Positions 34,918-46,838 are shown, counted from the stretch's first letter. The stretch is DNA of 64,000 bases from Stomoxys calcitrans (GCF_963082655.1 NC_081555.1:17857437-17921436); one strand, 5' to 3'. A program made the numbers and translations. Notes: generated by a model not told the origin, from the sequence alone.

Positions 34918-36270
34918 TTATGCTCATCACCATAGGATGGGGGTACTCCGTTTGTAACACCTCGAAATAATGATCTAGGACTCCATGAAGTGTATATATT
35001 CTTGATTGCCCCGACATACTGAGTCAATCCAGCCATGTCCGTCCGTCCGTCTGTCGAAATCACGATAGCGGTCGAACGCGCAAAGCTAGCCGCTTGAAAT
35101 TTTGCACAGGCACTTATGATTGATGTAGATCTTTGGGGATTGCAAATAGACTATATCGGTTCAGATTTGGAGATAGCTCCCATATATAGCGACATCCCGA
35201 TTTGACTTCTTGAGCCCCTGGAAACCGCAATTTTTGTCCGATTTGGCTGAAATTTTGCAAATAGTGTTCTATTATGACTCTCAACAACTATGTCAAGTGC
35301 GATTCAAATCGGTCGATAACCAGATATAGCTCCCATATTTTAGCAGAATCCATGGTGGTGGGTTCCCAAGATTCGGCGTGGGCGACCGGGCTCGCTTCGC
35401 TGCGTCTTTTTATACCCACCACCTTAGGATATAGGGGTATATTTATTTAGTCATTCCGTTTGCAACACATCCTCATCATCATCATTCTTCTTTGTCCATA
35501 GGTAGTTTAAGTTCCAAGATGGATTATATTGGACTCTATCTTGATATAGCCCCCATATAGACCGATCTTGAGGATTTAAGGTTTCAGGCCCATTAAAGCC
35601 ACATTTATTATTCGATTTCGCTGAAATTTGGCACAATGTTTTACATTTGGCTGCTCGACAAATTTCGCATGAGGTGTTCGCTCTCGGATCTTGACTTCTT
35701 GAGACTCTAGCTAGAGCGAGCAATACTCATTTGATTTGGTTGAAATTCCACATGAGTTGCTTTGTTCTGATTTCAAATAACCTAATATAGCTGTCGTATA
35801 AACTGATCTCGAATCTTGACTCTCTGATCTGATTTGGCTGAAATTTCCCATTAGGTGTTCTGTTCTGACTTCAAATACCTGTGCCAAGAATGGTCCCAAT
35901 CGGTACATAATCTGATATGGCTACCATACAAAGCGATTTCGGACATTGATTTCCTGAGCCTCTAGAGGGCGCAAATATCATGCGATTTAGCTAAAATCTC
36001 GCATGAGATGTTTTGTTATGACTTTCAATAACTCCGCCATGTATGGCCCAAATCGCCTCATAACCTGATATAGCTGCCATATAAATCGGTCTCCGATCTT
36101 GACTTCTTAAGCTTCTAGAGGGCGCAATTGTCATCCGATTTGGCTGAAATTTCGCATGAGGTTTTTTGTTCCAACTTCAAATAACTGTGCCAAGAATGTT
36201 CCAAATGATCTCGGATCTGGAGGTCATGAGCCTTTAGAGGGTGCAATTATCAGCCGATTTGCCTGAAAAT
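34918..36270 (+). repeat. Dispersed repeat family 1, two partial copies
   Basis: Heads at 34918 (CACCATAGGATGGGGGTAC) and about 35408 (TATACCCACCACCTTAGGAT). The first carries GTCCGTCCGTCCGTCTGTCG and GAAATTTTGCACAGGCACTT. The second has ~150-bp units (GATCTTGACTTCTTGAG..., ATTTGGCTGAAATTTC...) up to about 36270. Tails are missing. Confidence 0.8.
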
Positions 36271-36394
36271 AATTTTTTTTTTTTAAATTGGTAAAATTTT
36301 TATTTTTCTGTAAAATTCGGTAAAAAAAATATCCAAAACTTTTGTTGTTATGTTTATTGTTGTTGTTTTTGTAACAGTATGTCGTGTTCTCTCT

Positions 36395-36676
36395 TTAATC
36401 TGCTTGGTTATATTGAATATCCAGATCCAGAAACTCTGCGACTAAGAGGGGATGCATCCAAAGGGATCCGGGTTTAGCTGGCCAGTTAAACAGTTGACGT
36501 GTGTCATATGGTCCCAGGTAGCACTCAGGACATGTATCCTGCATGTTGGCATCACTCCGTGCTCCGTAAAAGTTGAAGCGACTGCATCTACCGGATGGTA
36601 ATTGAGCCAGAACTACTATGGTTTGCCGGGGGAGGTCAATTTTTTCCGGTGTAACATTCACCACATCTGCCACCAT
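36395..36676 (-). pseudogene. Jockey-like LINE ORF2 C-terminus fragment
   Basis: 94-codon open stretch with LPRQTIVVLAQLPSGRCSRF, then CPECYLGPYDTRQLFNW and an LDLDIQYNQAD end. The layout LAQLxSG ... CPxC ... DTxxLFN matches the Cys/His-rich C-terminal end of Jockey-type LINE polymerases (known family pattern). It is followed on the minus strand by a TTGTTGTT/AACAACAA-rich 3' region. Only the last part of ORF2 is present, so it is a 5'-truncated copy. Confidence 0.75.
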
Positions 36677-37003
36677 GAATGTTGTCTAGACCCGCTTGAT
36701 ATACCGCTTGAACATGATAACATTTTTAAGAAAATTCTTCTGATATTTTATTATTTTTTTTTAAATTTTTTCCAAATTTTATTGCTTAAGTTTTGTTATT
36801 TTTATACCCTCCACCATAAGATGGGGGGTATACTAATTTCCTCATTCTGTTTGTAACTACTCGAAATATTCGTCTGAGACCCCATTGATCGTCGTGACAT
36901 TTTATGTCGATCTAGCCATGTCCGTCCGTCTGTCCGTCTGTCTGTCGAAAGCACGCTAACTTCCCAAGGAGTAAAGCTAGCCGCTTGAAATTTTGCACAA
37001 ATA

Positions 37004-37008
37004 CTTCT
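37004..37008. repeat. Pao target-site duplication, left copy (CTTCT)
   Basis: CTTCT directly before the LTR at 37009 is matched by CTTCT at 52661-52665 directly after the other LTR. Joining the flanks restores the family 1 text. Confidence 0.92.
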
Positions 37009-37476
37009 TGTACAATTCTGGTAGTAAATGTGATGAGTGGACTGTATTGGATGCTTCCAGAACCGTAACAATTTACCATTGAAAGTACAGAAGAAGAAGA
37101 AAAAAGGCAAGGTTTCAGTTTGCTAATGTGGAACAGTTTATTAGCGATTTCTTTGCTTACCGCCTCCTAACGATGATGCTGCACAAGTGAAGTTAGTTGA
37201 GGCTAAGCAAGCGCGAAAGACGCCCTTTTGATTTAGTAAAGTATTTCAGCCGTATAGATAATGTTAGAAAGAGACAAAAAGGGGGTTTAGTACGTACTAG
37301 TTAGTAATCAATTCGTTGCGATACATATTAGGATGAAAGCGTTGCCAATCTTATATTAATTAACGTTAAAGAAAATTCAAATGGTTAAATTCAATATAAT
37401 TCATTTGCCTTATTCTAAAGATGTTTATGACTTATATAAAAATGACTGCAAAAATGTTGTTGAAGTTGCTTCAACA
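37009..37476 (-). repeat. Pao 3' LTR, intact, 468 bp
   Basis: Starts TGTACAATTCTGG and ends GCTTCAACA on the plus strand. Contains the TTAACGTTAAAG site (37359-37370) that is broken by Transib in the other LTR, so it serves as the empty-site reference. Confidence 0.95.
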
Positions 37477-37503
37477 TGCCGGCCGCCTTGCAACACTGCA
37501 AAA
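37477..37503 (-). promoter_or_regulatory. Candidate polypurine tract next to the 3' LTR
   Basis: Minus strand reads GCAAGGCGGCCGGCA immediately before the LTR. It is purine-rich but broken by C, so the assignment rests on position. Confidence 0.4.
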
Positions 37504-38265
37504 TCAGTAGTGACAAGCACCTGAGATGACCCAGCCAAAGATGGTACTCTGTACTAGTGGCATATTGGAAGACGATTGGATTAGGCCAGCTCGTAAAACT
37601 TTGGATAGTTGATCATTCGCCACAATGATTTCAATATTCGATGGGTGAAAAAAATGTGGGTCTGCCAGGTCGGTTAGATGGTCATACAACGCTTTAAGTT
37701 TTGGCTCATTAGTGGCTTTTGGTAGCACGGTGTGAAATTGAGATTTTACTAAACCATGAATCTGAATTTTTATTAAAGGGTCATGATACGATTCCAGATT
37801 TAAGCAGCAATACTCTTTGCCATCTCGCTTAGTAGTGCGAACATTAAGGCGTTCGACCAATTCTTTCAAAACCACGGTCTGAGCTTCTCCAGAGCTAAGC
37901 AGCAATCGCGCTTTTTTTGGACCAGTAGATGTCACGATCCGAGCAAGAGCAGTAGGAAGGAAAACGTGCATTGTTGGACGTCGGCTCAAACGCTCATTTA
38001 AGTGTTTCTGACGGCTAGAGGCTACAGGTGTTTCCCGAAGAGCTGAATCGCTTCTTCCGTTTCCTTTCGTCTTAAAATGGGCATTCCGATTTTGTTGTTT
38101 GGTTCCAGAGGATTTGTCGTCGGTATGAACCATAGTGTGGTGATTTTGTTGGCATACCATGCACTTTTGCCTGGATGGGCACCAGCTTCGTGTATGTGCA
38201 GTGCATAGGCAATTGAAACAAAAGCCTTTTTCTCTTATGACCTTCCGTCGTTCCGAGACAGGCAT
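37504..38265 (-). CDS. Extra 3' ORF of Pao: zinc knuckles plus inactive protease-like domain
   Basis: 253 residues from the first ATG. The frame is open upstream to 38364, where a further CxxC...H...C module is coded. Order: CCHC knuckle C16-x2-C19-x4-H24-x4-C29, a CxxC/HH/H module (C35, C38, H42, H43, H47), a basic linker (about 50-95), then a region matching the retropepsin-like and DUF1758 part of the element's own Gag-Pol: FLPTALARIV, LLSSGEAQT, ADPHFFHPSNIEIIVANDQL and IFGWVISGA. Where Gag-Pol has DQGS, this protein has SSGE, so the catalytic Asp is lost. It follows the Gag-Pol stop in the place where other retroelements carry env. It has no signal peptide or membrane span, so it is not an envelope protein. 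Expression may need splicing (acceptor CATTTCAG at 38342-38349). The role is unknown; it could be an RNA-binding or regulatory Gag-like factor. Confidence 0.8.
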   Translation of the reverse strand: MPVSERRKVIREKGFCFNCLCTAHTRSWCPSRQKCMVCQQNHHTMVHTDDKSSGTKQQNRNAHFKTKGNGRSDSALRETPVASSRQKHLNERLSRRPTMHVFLPTALARIVTSTGPKKARLLLSSGEAQTVVLKELVERLNVRTTKRDGKEYCCLNLESYHDPLIKIQIHGLVKSQFHTVLPKATNEPKLKALYDHLTDLADPHFFHPSNIEIIVANDQLSKVLRAGLIQSSSNMPLVQSTIFGWVISGACHY

Positions 38266-38341
38266 ACGTTGAAATTTGGGACAATGTTTTAGGAAATGTC
38301 TTTCCTCGCAGATACGACACTTTGGTGTGCTAGATGTTGAG

Positions 38342-38361
38342 CTGAAATGTAGGATTTGGTA
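38342..38361 (-). promoter_or_regulatory. Candidate splice acceptor before the extra ORF
   Basis: Minus strand ACCAAATCCTACATTTCAG, with the exon starting at 38341. It lies after the Gag-Pol stop and before the first zinc module. Using it would skip the in-frame stop at 38365-38367. A phase-matched donor is AAAG|GTTAGA at 42756/42755. Inference only. Confidence 0.4.
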
Positions 38362-38398
38362 TATTTAATGTGTGAACGGATTTGGAGAAATTTGACAA

Positions 38399-41300
38399 CT
38401 AAGCTTTTGGAAGGATACACAGTTTAACCAAGGGTCGAACAATTGTACCCCTCTGTGTGCGTATTTCCGCCACACGAACCTTTGAATCTTGCCCAGTAAA
38501 TACTTTGATAACTCTACCTAAGCACCATTCAGTAGGGGGTAAATTGTCTTCCTTGACCACAACGAAGTCATCCTTTTCTAAATTTTGTTGAGATGATTTC
38601 CATTTATATCTTCTTTGTAGTTCACAAACATATTCGTTTTTCCACCGTTTAGAAAACATTATTTGCAAAGATTTCAGTCTTTGCCAGCGATTCATCAAAG
38701 AGAGATTGTCTGAATACTCTTCAGGGATCGCCATAAGCGCTGCTCCTCTTATGAAATGGCCAGGGGTTAAAGGAATAAGATCAGTCGGGTCCTCGCTTAT
38801 TGGTGACAATGGTCTGGAATTAAGCACACTTTCTATCCTGACCAACAGTGTGGAAAATTCCTCATAAGTAAATTTGAGATTGGAGGCAACTTTCCGTAAA
38901 TGAGCCTTCATGCTCTTTACAGCTGCCTCCCACAGGCCACCCATATGTGGAGCATGGGGTGGAATGAAATGCCAGGAAAACCCGTACATTCCATACTTCT
39001 CTGCAACCGATTTCTCGGCCTTTCTGAGGAACTCCTTGTATTCCCTTAAGAGAGATCTACTTGCTCCAATGAAATTGGTACCATTGTCTGAGAAGACTTT
39101 TTTAGGAAACCCCCGTCGTCCTACGAAACGATTAAAGGTGGAAAGAAAGGCCTCAGTGGAAAGGTCTGAACAGGCCTCCAAGTGAATAGCCCTGGTCGAT
39201 AGGCAGACAAATATAGCAGCGTATCCCTTTTGCAATTTCGCATTTCGCAATTTGGAAGTTTTCAATTCAAACGGACCTGCAAAATCAAGTCCAGTGTGCG
39301 TAAAAGGCAAAGAGAATGTGCATCTTTCAGCCGGTAATGCAGCCATAATTTGGTTTCTCACTCGATGTTTATAAACGGTACAGATTTTGCAACTCCTGAC
39401 ACAATGACGTACAGCGCTCTTTAGGCGAATGATGTAGAACTCCTGTCGAATAGCACGCAACATGGTTTGATGCTCCGCATGTAAAAGAATCTTATGTGTA
39501 TAATCAATAAACAGCTTGCAAAACCTGGAATTCTGTGGCACTATGATGGGAAATCTTTCGTTAAAGCTTAAGTCCGAGTTTGCCAAGCGGCCATTTACTC
39601 GCAGCAGACCATGTTCGTCGAGAAATGGATTTAAAGTCAATAACCTACTTTTGCAATTAATAGGTTGGTGGGACTCAAGGGCCTGGTATTCGGCAGAAAA
39701 GTATGAAATCTGTGCAAGTCTTACTAATCGAAATTTTGTAGAAATAATCTCCTGCGGAGAAATGAATACATTTTCTGTTTCCGGGAAGTTCCTTTTTTGA
39801 CATCTCCTTGCAAATCGCAGCATGAAACAGATTACCCGTAGAGCCCGATCGAGAGATGAGAACCGTTCCAGTATATCGTCAATCACTTGTGTTTGGCAGG
39901 TAATAACCTTTTTCTCGATAAAAGCCTCCTTGTAGGTCATTTGCTTAGGCCAAAACTCAGATGGTTTGACGAGCCACTGTGGTCCATGCCACCATAAATG
40001 ATTTGCGTCTAGTTCTGACGCAGTACATCCACGAGTACCAATGTCGGAAGGGTTATCCTTGGTTGGAACGTATCTCCAGTTGACATTTCCAACGTTTTCT
40101 AGTATCTCGGAAACTTTATTGGCAACAAAGGTTTTCCAGTAAAATGGAGGTTTTTGTAGCCAGGATAATGTAATGGTAGAATCTGACCACAGATATATTT
40201 CTGAAACAGTGAAGCTTAAATGTTGACGAACTGATTTCAACAATTTTGATAGCAGTGTAGCTCCACATAATTCCAGCCTGGGAAGACTGACAGTTTTCAA
40301 CGGTGCCACTTTGCTTTTGGAAACTAACAGAAACGATGTTGTAGCGCTATCCGAAATAGTTGATACAATGTACAAACAGGCGCAGTATGCTTTCTCAGAA
40401 GCGTCACAGAAGCCATGAATTTGAATCCTTGCCTCTGGGGCGTAATGGATCCACCGAGGAATTTTAATATTCTCAATTTCATTGAAATTTGAAAGAAACA
40501 TATTCCACTTTTCCAAGGAGTGTGGTTTGACTTCCTCATCCCAGTTCGTGCCGTCAATCCAAAGCTGTTGCATGAGAATTTTGGCCAATACAATTATCGG
40601 GGTTAACCAACCAGCTGGATCGAATAGTTTAGCAACTATAGACAATATTTTCCGTTTAGTAATCGGAGTAGACGGAATGGAAATGTTGGTGACTTTGTAA
40701 TAAAATTGATCAGACATAGCATTCCATCGAATGCCTAATGTTTTGGTATCGCTTGTTTCTTCGATTTTCAAAAAATCTTCTGTAAGAAGGTCTTCCGGGG
40801 GCAAGTGTTGAAGAATTTTAGAGTGATTAGCCGTCATTTTTTTTAGAGGGAAACCCGCAGAATTTAACAAGTCAATAAGTTCCAAGACGTGTGATCGGGC
40901 TTCCGTTATTGTGTGTCCACCCGAAAGAATGTCGTCCACATAGATTTGGGTTCGTAGAATGGATGCAGCCGTTGGGTGGGTATTCTTTCCATCTTCACTC
41001 AATTGCAACAGTGTGCGTATAGCCAGATATGGTGCACAGTTCACACCGAATGTGACAGTTTTTAACCAGAAATCATCAACCCCTTCACTAGTCGAGTTAC
41101 GAAACAGTATCTTTTGATAGGGTCTGTCCTCTTCGTGAATCAGAATTTGGCGGTACATCTTTTCAATGTCGCCATTAAACACATACTTAAAAAATCGCCA
41201 GCGCAATATAACGTTCATTAGATCGTTTTGAAGAGTGGGGCCTGTATGTAGCATGTCGTTCAATGAAACTCCTGTAGAAGTTTTTTTGGATGCGTTAAAT

Positions 41301-43627
41301 ACCACTCTTAATTTGGTGGAGACGCTTTCAGATCTAACCACAGCATGGTGCGGTAGATAAAAAGAAGAGTAGCGATTGTTCTCACATATTTCCATTGATG
41401 GCGCGATTTCCATGTGATCAAGCTTTAAATATTCAGATAATACCCTTTTGTATTCTTTGGCAAGTTCAGGAGAATGTCCAAGAGTTTTCTCCATACGAAA
41501 GAATTGTCCCATAGCAATACGTCGCGAAGATCCGAGTACTCTATCAGGCGGTAAATCCTGTCGGAATGGCAGGCGGACCCTGTATCTCCCATCAGGCAGA
41601 CGATCAGTTGTCTTTCGGAAAAATTCTTCGCACCGGGCATCACTTTCAGAAAGAGGTTTTGCAATTGGAACTTCCTCTATTTCCCAGAACTTTCGAATGT
41701 CGTCATTTAGAGTATCAGTGGATACCACCCAGGAAGCAAATGTTGTAACAGAGCGTGGTCTTGGTGGTCCACTTATCAGCCACCCAAATTCCGTTTCCTG
41801 TGCCAAAAGACTTCCAGAAACATTCTTTTGAACACCAGATTTAATGATATACGGTAAAATATCGCTTCCAAGCAACATATCTATGGGGCCAGGCTTAAAG
41901 AAGTTTGGATCTGCCAATTCCAGGCGATTTAACGCCGACCAATCAGAAATTTGGGTGGGAGCACCTGGCATTAAATGCTTCAGATTGGAAATAACAATGG
42001 CCGAGGTGCGTAATTTGAAGTCAGACTTTCGGGACTGCAGAGTAACATCACACAGTTTAGATGAGTTTTCCAGAACGGTTCCTCCTAACCCAGATATTCG
42101 AGTTAACGACTTTTTAGTGGGGATTGAAAGTTGTCTAACAATTCGACTTGAAATAAAGGACTCCTGAGAGCCTTGATCAACAAATACCCGAATGGCAAAC
42201 AATGTTCCCAAGTGCTCGATGTTCACTAAGGCGGTAGGTAAAACCGTTTCTTGTCCGGAGTTTGCAAAATTAGATTGGACATTCGATACATCATCATAGG
42301 CGGCATAGGAAGTAGATGGCTCATCCTCATATTGTGCATCGACGTGAAATGAGGATGATTCATGTTGGTTGTTTTGTGAGCTGTTTCCGGTTGTTCCACT
42401 TGTATGTCTTGCACCTGAATTCCTATTTCCGGCGGGGCCAGTGGGATCCGGGTGTAGCATAGTATGATGTGATTGCTGACAAGTCTGGCACAACTTTTCG
42501 CTTTGGCAATTCTGAGCCTGATGTCCGTAGGAGAGACAGTTCTCACAAATCTTGTTGGTAGAAACAAACTTTTTCTTCTTACCCAGTGGCCAAGCCTTAA
42601 ATTGTGGACAGCCCCTCAAAGAATGGTTCTGTCGACAAATTTTGCATGGGCGATAATTCGAATCCGACTTCGTGTGAAAATTCTGAGATTTGTGAGCAGA
42701 TTGAGAAGAATTCGTCGGTCTCTTCATATCGGAAATTGACTCTAACATGTCTAACCTTTTCGCGATAAAATCATCCAGTTGACTCCAACTTGGCATTGAT
42801 TTGTGGTCATCTATTGAATTCTCCCAAGCAGTAAGTGTTTCGTCCGGCAGCCTGGACGACACCCAGAAAACAAGAAAAGGGTCCCATGATAAAACAGATA
42901 AACCGTAGGACCTTAGAACAGTCAGACAGTTGTTAACTGTGAATTGTAAGTTCCTCAAAGCCTTCCCTTTCTCTGAGGATACGTGTTCAGTTTCGAAAAT
43001 TCTCCTAAGTTGGTAATTTATCAGAATGCGTCTATTTTCATAACGCGATCGCAGAGCCTCCCAAGCCAACTTGAAATTTTCATCAGTGAGCGCAAACTGT
43101 TTCACGATCTGATTTGCCTCCCCACGCGTCTTTGACCGAAGGTGGAATAGCTTCTGCGCAGGAGACAATTTGGGGTGTTTGGCATAAATTGCCGTAAACA
43201 TGTCCCTGAAACTCGGCCACTTATCGTAGCCACCACTAAAAAATTCAGTGTCGCATGGCGGGACTTTTACAACGAAACCCCCATCTTCCGTAGCCCTAGT
43301 CTCTGTTTCCTCCTTCGCCTTAGACTTCTCCAGCTTCTGCCTCTCAATTTGAACCAAATCAAGAATAGCCGCCTTACAGGCCTTGTATGCCCTACAAGAT
43401 TCAGAGAACTTCGAGTGAATCGCATTGCGCACCTCTTGAGTGTACTCAGGTTTTTCAGACGTCATCTCCGTCTCATAAACCTGTGTCAGTTGACGCCAAC
43501 GTCGCTCCAAGTCATCTAGTTCGACCTGCAAACTAGATGCAGTATGATCCTCAATGGGAATTCCAGAAAAATTGGCGCAAAAAGTGACCACTTGGTCCGA
43601 AAAAAAGATAAACCTCTGGGAACTCAT
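38399..43627 (-). CDS. BEL/Pao Gag-Pol polyprotein, intact (1742 aa)
   Basis: Starts at ATG 43627; no internal stop. Gag: coiled N-terminus (30-110), DUF1759-like capsid (about 128-290, [15 protein letters not shown] onward), three zinc modules (C328/C331/H335/C340; C361/C364/H369/C374; C380/C383/H387/H388). Protease with DQGS (D484) and the DUF1758 end FGWLISG (614-620). Reverse transcriptase about 740-960, with [12 protein letters not shown] (motif A, D820) and YVDD (896-899). RNase H with D1075, E1119 and D1149. Integrase: zinc-binding H/C region (about 1378-1416, [10 protein letters not shown] ... CKIC), catalytic D1448, D1514 and E1567, then a DUF5641-like C-terminus (about 1640-1740). 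All catalytic residues are present. Length and order are normal for Pao elements, which use a single Gag-Pol frame. The protein makes virus-like particles in the cytoplasm, copies the RNA and integrates the DNA (known for the family). The extra 3' ORF follows 34 bp after the stop if the open frame is counted, or 133 bp to its ATG. Confidence 0.97.
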   Translation of the reverse strand: MSSQRFIFFSDQVVTFCANFSGIPIEDHTASSLQVELDDLERRWRQLTQVYETEMTSEKPEYTQEVRNAIHSKFSESCRAYKACKAAILDLVQIERQKLEKSKAKEETETRATEDGGFVVKVPPCDTEFFSGGYDKWPSFRDMFTAIYAKHPKLSPAQKLFHLRSKTRGEANQIVKQFALTDENFKLAWEALRSRYENRRILINYQLRRIFETEHVSSEKGKALRNLQFTVNNCLTVLRSYGLSVLSWDPFLVFWVSSRLPDETLTAWENSIDDHKSMPSWSQLDDFIAKRLDMLESISDMKRPTNSSQSAHKSQNFHTKSDSNYRPCKICRQNHSLRGCPQFKAWPLGKKKKFVSTNKICENCLSYGHQAQNCQSEKLCQTCQQSHHTMLHPDPTGPAGNRNSGARHTSGTTGNSSQNNQHESSSFHVDAQYEDEPSTSYAAYDDVSNVQSNFANSGQETVLPTALVNIEHLGTLFAIRVFVDQGSQESFISSRIVRQLSIPTKKSLTRISGLGGTVLENSSKLCDVTLQSRKSDFKLRTSAIVISNLKHLMPGAPTQISDWSALNRLELADPNFFKPGPIDMLLGSDILPYIIKSGVQKNVSGSLLAQETEFGWLISGPPRPRSVTTFASWVVSTDTLNDDIRKFWEIEEVPIAKPLSESDARCEEFFRKTTDRLPDGRYRVRLPFRQDLPPDRVLGSSRRIAMGQFFRMEKTLGHSPELAKEYKRVLSEYLKLDHMEIAPSMEICENNRYSSFYLPHHAVVRSESVSTKLRVVFNASKKTSTGVSLNDMLHTGPTLQNDLMNVILRWRFFKYVFNGDIEKMYRQILIHEEDRPYQKILFRNSTSEGVDDFWLKTVTFGVNCAPYLAIRTLLQLSEDGKNTHPTAASILRTQIYVDDILSGGHTITEARSHVLELIDLLNSAGFPLKKMTANHSKILQHLPPEDLLTEDFLKIEETSDTKTLGIRWNAMSDQFYYKVTNISIPSTPITKRKILSIVAKLFDPAGWLTPIIVLAKILMQQLWIDGTNWDEEVKPHSLEKWNMFLSNFNEIENIKIPRWIHYAPEARIQIHGFCDASEKAYCACLYIVSTISDSATTSFLLVSKSKVAPLKTVSLPRLELCGATLLSKLLKSVRQHLSFTVSEIYLWSDSTITLSWLQKPPFYWKTFVANKVSEILENVGNVNWRYVPTKDNPSDIGTRGCTASELDANHLWWHGPQWLVKPSEFWPKQMTYKEAFIEKKVITCQTQVIDDILERFSSLDRALRVICFMLRFARRCQKRNFPETENVFISPQEIISTKFRLVRLAQISYFSAEYQALESHQPINCKSRLLTLNPFLDEHGLLRVNGRLANSDLSFNERFPIIVPQNSRFCKLFIDYTHKILLHAEHQTMLRAIRQEFYIIRLKSAVRHCVRSCKICTVYKHRVRNQIMAALPAERCTFSLPFTHTGLDFAGPFELKTSKLRNAKLQKGYAAIFVCLSTRAIHLEACSDLSTEAFLSTFNRFVGRRGFPKKVFSDNGTNFIGASRSLLREYKEFLRKAEKSVAEKYGMYGFSWHFIPPHAPHMGGLWEAAVKSMKAHLRKVASNLKFTYEEFSTLLVRIESVLNSRPLSPISEDPTDLIPLTPGHFIRGAALMAIPEEYSDNLSLMNRWQRLKSLQIMFSKRWKNEYVCELQRRYKWKSSQQNLEKDDFVVVKEDNLPPTEWCLGRVIKVFTGQDSKVRVAEIRTQRGTIVRPLVKLCILPKA

Positions 43628-46409
43628 CTTCAGCTGAATGTGAGAAGCGACGAAATACCAAACAAACTACAAATTTTGAGAGTATAACAAATAATGGCCT
43701 ATTCAAATAACCTCAAATGGTACCTTTATCAGTGAAATAAAAGGGTAATATATAGACCTCTACTCGAACTCAACACAGATTGCTCTTCGAAAACCGCCGA
43801 AGACAACTCAGGTCCAATAACAAAACATCAATTACCAATCGCGATCATAGGAATTCCGTACCAACGTGAATATAGTACAAAATTCAACTTGGTCAAATAT
43901 ATCCGGTTACAGGTCTTAACGGATGATCCTAAAACGCAGTGAACCAATTAAAACCCCAGCACGGAACTTGTGTATACTGGTCTCCTTCGAAATATGGTCA
44001 CTCTCTTTCTCCCAGTCACTAAGCCATTCGTGATAAAATGATTCTGAGAAAAAAAAAAATTCCACCAAACGTCTTGGGACTTCCTCCTGAGCTCTTCTTC
44101 CAGAAAGGAACTCTGAATAGTAACGCGTGCGTGCTATGGTCTTCTTCTACCCCGATTCAACGTGCTCTCCTCCTCAGCGGCGGAGCGATTAATCCCAAAG
44201 TTCAGTGCTAATATTTCCGGTTCACCGTACTAAGTCTCTTATCTCCGAAATAGATAAATAAACCAAAGTTCTATGGCTCCTAAGGTGTCAATTGGTAATT
44301 CATATGAAATATAGTATGTCAAGTGTCACCTATATCCCAAGCCAGGACATATAAGGTGTAATGTAAAAATACAGGTGAGAGATGGGTTCAGTCCCATACA
44401 ATTCATGCAGGTAAGCAATATGGTAAATAAATTCATGCGCTTAGATTGAAAATAATCGACTGGAGGTAAATAGGAAAAAAATTAAGGTAGCATAATGGGT
44501 TCAATACAAATAAGGGTTCCAATGTTGCGGTACTCTCTAATAAGCTGTTTATTTAGAAAATAACCATTTTATGGTTTCATGGCGAGAAATTGGGTAAGTG
44601 GGTAACAGAGTAATCGTTTCCTGGGATAATATATATGTATGTGCATTGACGTGGATTGTCCATTATTATTCGATATATGACCTACATATATTCTCATCCC
44701 AAAGTATAGGTGAGTCAATATAAGCATCAAATATTATATTCAAGTATTGATGTCAAACTTCATCAAGATAACTTCATAACCTGATGTGCATATATCTCTA
44801 AAATTTAATTCGTGTTTAATTTCTTTCCTCCTCATGTATGAAATTTGTAGGAGCATCGTAGCCATCTGTCTACACATAACAATACATGTTTCATCTTCCA
44901 ACCGGTGTATTATTGACAAATTCGTTTTAATTCAATTCCCGGCTGTGATTGGCCACTTGTCATACATGACACCTGTTGGACACTTTCAATTTTAAATATA
45001 CAATCTCCTTTTGACTTCCAGATAATTTCGTGAATTCTTCGTTATATCCAGATTTTTATTTAGAAAATGTAGCGTTTTTTGGCAATATCGCGTGTTTTTC
45101 AGGGACTGAAAGCCAACAACTATTTAAATTGATTTTCTCATAGGAATTTATAAAATTTTGTCAATGAAACTTACGTGAAACCATTGTTTCAATGAAAATA
45201 GAAAATTGTCATGATAAAAGGTAAGGTTCAAGGAAAAGTAGCAACATTCATAAAACAGCTTTTCTATGAAGAATGAAATTTCAGTAGTGACTTCACAAAC
45301 GGCCCTCGTATGTATACTTTGTAACATGAATGCACTCACCGCTAACCTTCTCTCCCCCTTTTGCAAATCATACCGGTTTCTTGTCTGACTTAGCCGCTAA
45401 TACTCCATGTGTCTCCAATTTCCAACAAATTCTATGATGTATTTGGGGCTTTTTCCCTTTCGTTTCTAGCACATGGAATTCAATTATTCAATGGATGCTA
45501 ATCGATGTTAAGGCACAATTTTTCTTTTTTCTTTTCTTTAAACCGGAAACTTCCTTGCTTTTTACACACGCTTTAATTTCAGTAAGAACAAACTTGTCTA
45601 ATTAGATTTTGCCACAACTATGTTTTAAACTTTCTATACACTTTCAACTTTATTTCCGTTCACCTCAATAGTTTTCTAATTAGAATCTTCCACATTTCTA
45701 TTACGAAAAAGTTTTTGTTTTTCTCTTTTCTAAAGATTATTTCTTCATATTCATACACCATCCATGCAGCCTCGCTTCAAAAACTAAATGAGGAATCGCC
45801 TCTCATTGGTCTTCTAGCAGCCTGAATGTATTCGTCTGCAGATCAGCACGGCTCTGTACGTATAAGAGATGAGTTTGGCTTTATGTATTTGCAGTGGAGT
45901 GGAAGAAGTCTCAATCTAAGAGAGTCAGTAATGGAAAGTTAGAGGTCTCAACCGTAGTCGCATAGGATTGGGAGCCTGTTAGTTAAGCCAGTGTGAAATG
46001 ACAAATCCAATGGCAAAGGGAAGAGCGTCCGTGATGAGATTTCGTTTCTACCTCTTCCTCTGTACGTAGAGAATTATGTATGCCAGCAGCGGCGTGGGCG
46101 TGAAGTGCAACAAAATTTATATATTCGAGAATTACGAGTATATCAGTATAAGTAAAAAAAAAAAAAAAAAAATTGTGTCTCTTTGCGATCACTTATGTAT
46201 AACAAAAGTGTGCAAATTACACCAGTGCTATTAGAGTATTACTCTCTAATCTGCAATTTCTTGTTGTTGCAAAGACAGATTGGAATGACAGCAACTTAGA
46301 TAACAGTCGTACTCTTAAGTTCTGGGTTAGAAAACAGCAATGCAAATACACACTTTATGTCTATTTATTCCTATAGTCTCATAAAATTAAATGCTCTGAA
46401 GATTATCTT

Positions 46410-46535
46410 AAGCTCGTGAAGCAAGATTCGATCGTTCATATATTTTTGCTCGTGAAGCAATATTAAATCTTTATATAGTCTGCTTGTGAAGCAAGATTCG
46501 ATTTCCATATATTTTTTGCTCGTGAAGCAAAATTA
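46410..46535 (-). repeat. Four GCTCGTGAAGCAA repeats in the Pao leader
   Basis: GCTCGTGAAGCAA or the close variant GCTTGTGAAGCAA at about 46412, 46448, 46482 and 46518, spaced 34-36 bp. Each site has arms TTGCT/AGCAA or near that around CGTGA, so each can form a small hairpin. They lie 300-430 bp inside the 5' LTR. Confidence 0.8.
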
Positions 46536-46820
46536 GTTTCCGAAGGTATCATCAAGAAACTCTTTTGACAAGAGCATTGAGAATTATTCATGTGGACTAT
46601 GTGCGCCTTTTTTGGGTTTCAACAGTACAAAAGACAGTTTTTTATTTTTGGACTTTCATGTCATGTAACATTCAAATTTAATCGCCAAATCCCTATCCGT
46701 TCACACATTAATAAATCCTACGTACCTTTTTCCCATTGTCTTCTATGGAAGTTATAGAATAATTTGTTTTTAAACTAGAGCGGTGGACGTGATCCCAGCT
46801 TTATAGATTCACTTGTTCTT

Positions 46821-46838
46821 TCCAGGTTCGATGGACCA
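46821..46838 (-). promoter_or_regulatory. Candidate tRNA primer-binding site
   Basis: Directly inside the 5' LTR the minus strand reads TGGTCCATCGAACCTGGA. It starts TGG as required to pair with a tRNA CCA end. I could not assign the tRNA. Confidence 0.5.

Larger units (their letters stand above)
43628..46838 (-). other. Long (3.2-kb) Pao leader without clear coding
   Basis: Between the 5' LTR/primer site and the Gag ATG. Many short frames on both strands, none with a retroelement domain. Contains a four-copy ~35-bp repeat at 46410-46535 and poly-T/A tracts. Such a long leader is unusual; it may hold packaging or regulatory signals, or be removed by splicing. Confidence 0.7.

Noticed and set aside
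37504..38265. Retroviral-type envelope gene
   Set aside because: The position fits, but there is no signal peptide, membrane anchor or cleavage site; it has zinc modules and a protease-like fold region instead.
46410..46535. CRISPR-like array
   Set aside because: Four 13-bp repeats with 21-23-bp spacers inside a eukaryotic retrotransposon; the repeats are too short and no cas genes exist.
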